A stretch of DNA of 64,000 nt from contig NW_003314338.1 of NCBI RefSeq assembly GCF_000143415.4, positions 198,501 through 262,500 on the forward strand, written 5' to 3'. The position numbers and the translations under genes were made by a program. Positions 57,150 through 64,000 of this stretch are shown here, in pieces (within the stretch, counting starts at the first letter, position 1; the number at the start of each line of letters is the position of its first letter). The notes beneath the pieces were generated by a model. The model searched no databases. It was not told the origin of the DNA and saw only the letters and a program-made list of their open reading frames with translations. The stretch comes from Selaginella moellendorffii. Lineage: Eukaryota; Streptophyta; Lycopodiopsida; Selaginellales; Selaginellaceae.

Positions 57150-58327
57150 TGTAGCGCACGTGGTTTTGACCCTTTATCCTATGGTGATTTACCATAGGAT
57201 AACACCACGAAGCAGAACCTAAACCCTTTATATGCCACATGATAGATGCCATGTGTCACATGCCACGTGTCCAAAGAAACGTGGTGTGGAACCCGAGGTT
57301 CAGGGCCTTGGGCCACTGAACAAAGGAACAGTTCCAAACTCCTAAGCATGGAGCCGAGGAGTGACGGAATCGAACCACGGAGCAACTCTTGAGCATACAG
57401 CCCAAGGAGCGAAGGGACAAGAGCCCGGAGTGACTTGGAACAGTCCTAGAGCAACTAGCATCCCAATGCCAGGACTAACAAGCAAAACAGAGCCAAACAG
57501 AGTTTGGCGCTATTTCAGCATACCGGTGGCCTAACGCGAGGATATGGGTACTCCACCAGCTAGCATGGAATGGAGCTTGGGCTTAGACCCAAGCTGGATG
57601 TAGAACAAGGACAGGCATGCAAGCGGGAGCTAGACTATAGGTTGGTCAGCCATGCCCGACCTACCCACTATCCCTACTATACATTTGGAACCNNNNNNNN
57701 NNNNNNNNNNNNNNNNNNNNNNNNNNNNNNNNNNNNNNNNNNNNNNNNNNNNNNNNNNNNNNNNNNNNNNNNNNNNNNNNNNNNNNNNNNNNNNNNNNNN
57801 NNNNNNNNNNNNNNNNNNNNNNNNNNNNNNNNNNNNNNNNNNNNNNNNNNNNNNNNNNNNNNNNNNNNNNNNNNNNNNNNNNNNNNNNNNNNNNNNNNNN
57901 NNNNNNNNNNNNNNNNNNNNNNNNNNNNNNNAATGAGCAAATCTAGACACTTTCCATAAATAGCATTTGGGACCGAAATGAGACCAACACAAAGGGCATG
58001 ATAGCGAGGGTGTTTGGCAAACACGGTAAGCTATCATCCAGCGATATTGAGGGACAAATCTCAATACGCAAGGGTTCTTGTCAAGCCAGTGCAAGACAAA
58101 GTAAAAGAGAACTAACAAGCCGGGCCAAGTATGCTCAGCTAAATAGACACTTAGGAATTACTTCCTTATGCTCATCCGGCCAAGTACAAATGCAAAGTCC
58201 AATTTACTAACACTTGAACAAGAGGGACCAGCAATACCGACCTCCTGCCATTGTGGCAGTAAGGAAAGAGTGTCCGTAAGGACTGGCCGACAGGTAACTT
58301 TTGATACCTGAAGTCACATTTGCGACA
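57150..58327 (+). mobile_element. Solo LTR with target-site duplication
   Basis: Begins TGTAGCGCACG and ends ATTTGCGACA, flanked by TTTCT on both sides. No internal region is present. A perfect hairpin TTATCCTATGGT/ACCATAGGATAA with a five-base loop lies at about 57174-57203. Interrupted by an N gap. An older relative lies at 15432-16160. LTR orientation cannot be told from the solo copy; plus is nominal. Confidence 0.7.
57693..57931. other. Assembly gap (Ns)
   Basis: 239 unknown bases within the solo LTR. Confidence 0.95.
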
Positions 58328-58332
58328 TTTCT
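58328..58332 (+). repeat. Target-site duplication TTTCT (right)
   Basis: Directly follows the CA end of the solo LTR. Confidence 0.75.
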
Positions 58333-58458
58333 TTAGAGACTTAGTCCCTTGGGCCTTATTTCATGCCCTTATAATACCCATACCACCTCTTTAGTGTTTT
58401 TAAGGTGCTTATATGTTTCATGATAGACTTCTTTGGCAATGAGCGTTTTTTATTGATA

Positions 58459-58765
58459 CTAACCCATCCACAGCACCATGTCTGCCCGCGAGGACTTGAG
58501 GAAGAACTGGAAGATCTTCTCGACGGACGATAAGTCTCCACACTTCCCATACATGTCGATGAGTGCAGTAGTGACGTGAGTGTCGAAGAGGAAGCCACAC
58601 TCCACAATGTAGCTGTGGAGAGTTCTTCCCAATGAGAGCACTGCTAAGATCATCGCGGCGTCCACTGCCATGACAAAAGTTGGAAGGCCCGGTCTCTGCC
58701 CCTGTGCTTGCATCGTCTAGAAGAGCTCCATGGCTGCTTGAGCGTGCTTGCGAAGAACACCGGCT
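58459..58765 (-). pseudogene. Captured PPR (pentatricopeptide repeat) gene fragment
   Basis: The minus-strand frame reads GRTLHSYIVECGFLFDTHV, TALIDMYGKCGDLSSVEKIF and later ADMVLWMG, the typical consecutive PLS-type PPR motifs of plant organelle RNA-editing factors. Only two to three motifs are present, with no start or DYW/E domain. Base composition is clearly GC-richer than the surrounding AT-rich element. The flanks (TTGATACTAACC left, TCACAACATAAAC right) are LARD internal sequence that is contiguous in other copies, so a host gene piece was inserted into the element. Confidence 0.75.
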
Positions 58766-59625
58766 TATCACAACATAAACACAACATCCCTTAAGAGATG
58801 TATTTAACCTCCTTCTTATCCAACCAAGGAGCCTCAAGAAGTTAGTTCCAACAAATTATTCCAAATCTTTTCTTAGTTGCTTTGTAATTTTTATATCCCA
58901 CAACTCCTTGCTGGTGCTTCCACACCTCCATCAATATTTGGTACAAGCACATGAATCTAACTATATCCAGATATGCCAACTTTTTGACAATGGGTTTTTA
59001 TAAATCCACCAACTTAACCTCAAGGCATCATCCCATGAAATATTTGAGGTCTCTATACCATCAACTCCACAAGCCTTCTCTCACAATACTTTCTACTTGT
59101 ATCTAAGTCTTGCTAGGACTAAAGCAATTGTTTCTTATGCTAACTATTGGTTATGACTACTCTATGGTATTCACACACAACTCTTTGCCGAAGTTGCTTT
59201 CTTTCAAAAACACCTTTTCATGACTTTAGTATGGCACTTTTCGCCATTAATGAGATATCCACTATTCTCATATTTGGAATTCATGATCCTCCCAGCCTTT
59301 CACCAGATATAGCACACTTTCATCCAAACAAGATTCCTCCAAGCCTTTGAGACCATCTCCTAACTCTACTTAGTTATTCAACTTTTAGACTTTGTTAATC
59401 CAATGTCCAGTAAGATCTTAGCTTCCTAGCTACTTTTGAGGTGTCACCACACTTGAATATAACTTATTATATTCACATCCTATTCACAAGGACCATCTTT
59501 GCAAGTATTACTCTGACACTTGACCATCCTTTGTTCTATGTAGGTTAGTTTTGCCCCTTAGAATTATCTTTCTATATGATGAGAATATCAACTCATTCTT
59601 TGAGTACACCTGCAATTAATCTAAT

Positions 59626-59764
59626 GACTAGAGTTAATGACTGTGGGAGGTCAAATATGGATGAGAACATATGTCATTGAGATGGTAGTTGGGACTACCT
59701 TTAATAAAGGCTGAAACATATATTCTCATCCATATTTGACCTCCCACAGTCATTAACTCTAGTC
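59626..59764. repeat. Perfect 42-bp inverted repeat
   Basis: Left arm 59626-59667 and right arm 59723-59764 are exact reverse complements, with a 55-bp spacer. Other LARD copies hold only one version of this stretch, so the second arm is an inverted duplication within this copy. Confidence 0.85.
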
Positions 59765-60153
59765 TCAAATTCATGAGCACTATCCTCAACTATATAAGGA
59801 TAATCATGTGACTTTTTTATTGTCTTAGAGTCTCTATCTTTCCTATGATCCCAACTACAGTTGTTTACTAGAACCATATTAACTAATTTGCTAAGTCAAA
59901 CACTTATATAGACCACATCCTCAACTCTCTGAGGAAAAACTATTCCAAGATTCCAAAGCTGTTCCCTTATTGGCCCCTTTTATCCCACATTGCCTACACA
60001 TTCACGTATAAACTCAAATGGACAATCATGCCCTCTTGACATGCTACTCCTTTAGGATAAATCCACTCTTGGGACCTTTCAATGCTAATATCAACTAGTG
60101 ATATACTTAACCACTAATAAAAATCAGACTGAGAAACAACTCTAATACCAAGT

Positions 60154-60591
60154 TGTAAGCCACCCACACTTGAATTGGGAGCATCAACCATTCGATTTCC
60201 CAAAGGAGCTAAAGCCAGCTCTTTAACACTTCACCAAGCTACCCAACTTGATATCTCAAACCTGGCCTCGAGCTCCATCTCAGACTCCTTGGACTCTATT
60301 TCATACTCTTTTTTGGACTCCATCTTGGATTCCTTTTCGAACTACTCTATCTAGGACTCTTTGACAACACTTGCTATATATCAATCCTTGTGTCCCTTTC
60401 TAGAGACTCATTCATCAATTGCTTTATGCTCAGTCCTTGAGCATTTCGTTTGGAGTTCCATTCCTGCTCTTGCCTGTTCTGAGTTGAAACTTTTGGTCCA
60501 AATGTGTTATGCTTGTTAGACTTTTGCTTCGACCATTGCCATGTGGCATACTTTTGGCTCCATTTTAGGGCTTAGGGATTTATGTCTCACA
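60154..60591 (-). mobile_element. LARD LTR, internally deleted
   Basis: Starts TGTAAGCC, jumps to ACCCACACTTGAATTGGGAG (about 0.7 kb of the LTR missing), and ends TTTATGTCTCACA. The minisatellite is reduced to a few degenerate units near 60265-60345. Confidence 0.6.
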
Positions 60592-63011
60592 ATATGCTAT
60601 CCATCATACCATGCATCTCATTTTGCATCTCTTGCTCCACAGCTCTGTTGGCACCATCATCAGCACCACTAATGACAATAGGATTTTAGTGTTCATTTTG
60701 GTCAGCCATCACAACCAACTCCTCTTATACTAATGTTATAATTTGGTGCTAAAAGATAAATATCTACTCTCCCTAGACTATATTACACCTCCTCTTCAGG
60801 TTCCTCACCACCCAACCACCCCCGAGCTACCTCAAAAGCTCCACTGCATCACCACTCCACTATGAGCCCTAGAGTAGGTTAATGGTTTTATCCAACATAA
60901 GTCTTTCATAGTTCCAGAGGCTCTCAAGGACATTGCTAAGCCTTAATATACCCTTGAGCTTCCCTTTGACCTACATTCACCACCTGGTTAAAGCTGGCAT
61001 CTAACACTCTGCCCCTTGACCCACCCTTTGTGGTCATTTGAGTCATCTATAGCATGTTAGAAAGGCCATAGACATCCCTCCTAAAGTTGCTGCTGCAAAT
61101 GCCCCACCTTAATCCTACATTCCCACTTTGAGCATTCTTTACCTATCCCAATTTGATCCAGGGTCACCATCTAATAATCCATCTTGGTAAACTCATCCTT
61201 AATCCTCTGAGTGAAGTTTGAGGTCACCCCCTTGACCTCTTCTTGTAGCTTCTCAGCTGTAGCATCCTCCCCAACTTTCTTGTTATCTATTCCATCGTCT
61301 TGCTCACTTTGGGAATCTTAATCTCATTATGCTTGAATTCATCTGCCTTAGTGACTGAGTGACTACTTGAAATTAAATTGAATTGTAAGTATAGCAACTA
61401 TCAATTCCAATTTGAATGTTGCACATCTATCATACCCTTGATCTTCATGCATCTTATGAATGAGTCCTCAATCACTCCATGTTCCACATATATCACATTT
61501 GCCTCTTAAGGAAAATGCCCACTATAATCTTCTTGAGGAAGATGGAATCCCTTGTCCTTGGGGGCCCTTTGACCTTGTAGAAGGACATAAAGTCACCATA
61601 AAACATGATGTGTTGGTGTGCTGCAAGTGCCCAATTCCTTGCATGTAGGGCTTTTACAACCTTGTGTGGCTGCTTGCTGCCCTTTTAGCCTTTTGTGCAG
61701 ATTTGGAGGGACTCCAGCCACTCTAGCCAAGCTTGAATCTGACTATGCTACCTGCAAGCTCACTATTGATGGCATTGCATTGGTTCTTGCTGTTGGAAAT
61801 ACTACTAGATCTCCTTCTGATGAATCTTTTTTAAACAACAGGTGGAATCCTATTGCTTCATCATTGATCATGTGCCTTTTCTAAGAGCAGTACTCTGGTG
61901 CTCTAGGGGCTGATCTTTCACCTACCATTGTTATAGATACCAGTTTTGAAAATCTTCCCAAACCAGCTCATTACTCTCTAGATAAGAGAATAGCAAGATC
62001 TTCTAAATCCTAAACCCTACATTCAATACGTGCTGGATGTGAACTCTTCCATTTGATACCAAGGCATGTTGAACAGTGAAACTCATCCCTACTCCCTCAC
62101 ATATCTACATCTTGAATCTGCCATGCGGCCTACATGGGCAAGTTGCTCTAAGAAATGTGGAAGCAGCTACAGCAAAGGAGGCCAAACAAATCCAAGGCTA
62201 CCAAATTCACTCTATAGCCAGAAAGATCAACCAGTCTAGCTAGAAGCCCTAATTCCTTGTTGTGCTGCATAGGAGGAATCCCACACATGAGAGGATGATG
62301 GTGTGCACTTAGAGGGGAGAGGAGAGCTTACGTTTCCGCTAGCCAGCCTCAAGCCACTCTTGAATGGTAGCGAGACAAGGACACCTGACACCGAGAAGAG
62401 AAGCCAGGTGAAAAGTGGTGACAATGCTGTCCAACTTATAAGGTTCTGCTTGGTCTCATGTAGCAATAGGATTGCTCATGAGCTAGAACAATTTCCTCAA
62501 ATGAAGACTGGCTCTGCCACACAACACAACTATAAATGGCAACGTGTGGTAACAAGCCAAGAAATAGAAGATGGAGTCCAAGATCAAGACCAAGTCCGAG
62601 ATCTGGTTGGATGGGGGCTCCAAGACGCAAGCAAATGGCCTCCAATTGCATCACTGTCACACACTTCCAGGAAAGAGTAAAAGAACACTCTTCTATTGAT
62701 CAAATCTGCTCATGGCCACTGCATTGCTACCAGCAGGCCATGAGCCAATCTCGTGCTCCAGAATTTTCCCTTGAACTCTCTGAATCCTCTCAAGAGAACA
62801 CTCTGAAGATTTAAATCCTCAAGGATACTCTTAGATTCAAGATCACTATCTGTGTTGCCACTAGCAGGCCATGGAATGCTCACACCCAAGCTCAAGGCCA
62901 CCTTGTTGCCACTGGCAAGCCGTGAGATCTCTCTGGAAAACACTCTCCATTCTAAGTTCTAAGTTCTACAAAGTTCTACTGTAGTGGTGTAAGCTCCTCT
63001 CTTCTCCATTT
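60592..63011. other. Unassigned AT-rich sequence, probable old repeat remnants
   Basis: No secure gene. Around 61190-61300 the minus strand reads a short charged segment (EKLQEEVKGVTSNFTQRIKD) that could be a relic of a gag-like coiled coil. Near 62565-62610 there are a few GAGTCCAAGATCAAGACC units like those of LTR minisatellites. Open frames up to 125 codons show no domain. Confidence 0.3.
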
Positions 63012-63224
63012 ATGTGGTACATGGTTTCTCTAGCACCTAGTTTGTTACACCAAAATTGGAGTAATCTTTGTGTGCTGATGATTTCTTTGAAAACCTTTGT
63101 TGGAAACTTCATTTCTTCATTAACATATGATCCAGTATCTCTTGCAGATGTAATAGTGTTTGCAAAGCATTATGATGTATACTTGGTCCATGAGCTTAGA
63201 TTTTGTTGCTTAAGCTGCAAATAA
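63012..63224 (+). CDS. Possible exon of an unidentified gene
   Basis: The open segment includes SLADVIVFAKHYDV, which loosely recalls the C-terminal helical domain of GST-like folds (SLADV.VFA). A T/C-rich stretch ending CTCTTGCAG at about 63146 could be a 3' splice site, which would start an exon there. No flanking exons could be joined. Low confidence; it may be chance. Confidence 0.15.
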   Translation: MWYMVSLAPSLLHQNWSNLCVLMISLKTFVGNFISSLTYDPVSLADVIVFAKHYDVYLVHELRFCCLSCK

Positions 63225-64000
63225 AGAAGGAAGTTGTCCAAAATTTAGCAGGAATTTAAAATTCAATGAAGAGCTGTAGTGGTCTTGTTTACTGTTTCTC
63301 TCAGATGTCATCCTTAAGGAGAAACTAAATGTTTAGAATGTGCTCTTTCCGTGGATTATACAATTACTATCATGCATCCTCTTGAGGAACACCAGTCTTT
63401 CTAGGCCAAATTTCTTTTGCAGCTCCATTTTGTGGATGACCTCTGTCGTAGCAGTGGTATTTTTATGTAACCCAGTATGGGCATATACAGATATTCGTCA
63501 TTGTTGGTAACACGGTTTTTTCTTTTGTGCCTTGCTTCTTTTCCATTTTGCAGGTATTAGATACTTTCTTCAATTCACCATGCCATATTTACCTCCTTGA
63601 CAATATAGCCTCATCATGTTTCTGTTTACTACTTCATCAAGGAACCAGATGAGGAGGGGGGTACCTGACTGAATCTCTCTTTCTTTTTTCGTAGCCAAGT
63701 TTGTCTTGTAGCTCTGTCAAATGACCAGATGACGAAGTCCCTTTTTCTGGCATTTACAGATTCCCTGCTAGTTTTTTCGTCTCCAAGTTTACAATATGTA
63801 AAATGCCTGCAGTATCACAACCGTTCACCTTTCCAGACTTAAATTCTTCTTCGTCATATCCAAATAATTTTTTCTCTATCGTAGCTACTCCCAGAACCAG
63901 ATTATTACGTACCATGACAAAAGTAACAGATCCTGGAGGTGGATCACCAAAATCTCAGGGGTCATGATTTATCTAATCTTTGTTCTATAATGCTAGTGGG
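63225..64000. other. AT-rich sequence, nothing identified
   Basis: T-rich runs with acceptor-like TTTTGCAG near 63545-63553 suggest intron-like or UTR-like sequence. No coding frame, RNA gene or repeat was recognised. Confidence 0.3.

Larger units (their letters stand above)
56636..60153 (-). mobile_element. LARD internal region, minus orientation, interrupted
   Basis: Follows the order of 26187-28973 in decayed form. It is interrupted by a solo LTR (57150-58327) and a PPR gene fragment (58459-58765). The primer-site remnant TGGTATTAGAGT lies at about 60140-60151, just before the LTR remnant at 60154. Confidence 0.55.

Overview
The window looks like nuclear DNA of a land plant with motile sperm. 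Selaginella (spikemoss) fits best, by inference only. It has plant-specific proteins (ARG1-type J-protein, plant-type TMF golgin, plant-type mitochondrial carrier), an axonemal protein that flowering plants have lost (DRC4/GAS8), very short introns (about 45-82 bp), very short spaces between genes, and a neighbouring block of nested LTR retroelements. Two assembly gaps (runs of N) are present.

Region 1 (1-14.6 kb) is a compact block of seven genes. From left to right they are: DRC4/GAS8 axonemal subunit (minus, C-terminus outside the window); ARG1-type DnaJ protein (minus); mitochondrial dicarboxylate/tricarboxylate carrier (plus); a long coiled-coil protein of unknown function (plus); an organelle-targeted cyclophilin (minus); a TMF/golgin candidate 5 homologue (minus); and an IQ-motif protein (plus). 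Two gene pairs are divergent with only 102-108 bp between start codons. Exons were placed by hand from GT/GC-AG sites and reading phase. All multi-exon models keep frame throughout, and two introns use GC donors.

Region 2 (14.6-60.6 kb) is almost wholly nested LTR retroelements. The backbone is a decayed Ty3/gypsy element (LTR ending at 22001, primer site, gag, protease, RT, start of RNase H). It is split by insertions of a second family that has 1.5-1.8 kb LTRs, an initiator-Met tRNA primer site and a roughly 4 kb internal region without credible coding capacity, i.e. a LARD-type non-autonomous element. The copy at 23398-30698 is complete, with TG...CA ends and a TTTGG target duplication in the gypsy protease region. 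To its right lie a head-to-head pair of truncated LTRs and a 20 kb same-orientation chain LTR-internal-LTR-internal. The LTRs carry a GAGTCC/GAGATG minisatellite whose copy number changes LTR length and creates long false ORFs. The internal region is packed with back-to-back short perfect stem-loops whose stems persist between copies. Among them is a tandem pair of hairpins that copy a tRNA T-arm (Pol III B-box). This is the most unusual feature of the window.

Smaller items in region 2 are a solo LTR with TTTCT target duplication, a 5S rRNA-derived segment inside a gypsy-family LTR, a captured PPR gene fragment, and a perfect 42-bp inverted repeat.

Region 3 (60.6-64 kb) is AT-rich and I see no secure gene in it; one possible exon lies at 63.0-63.2 kb.
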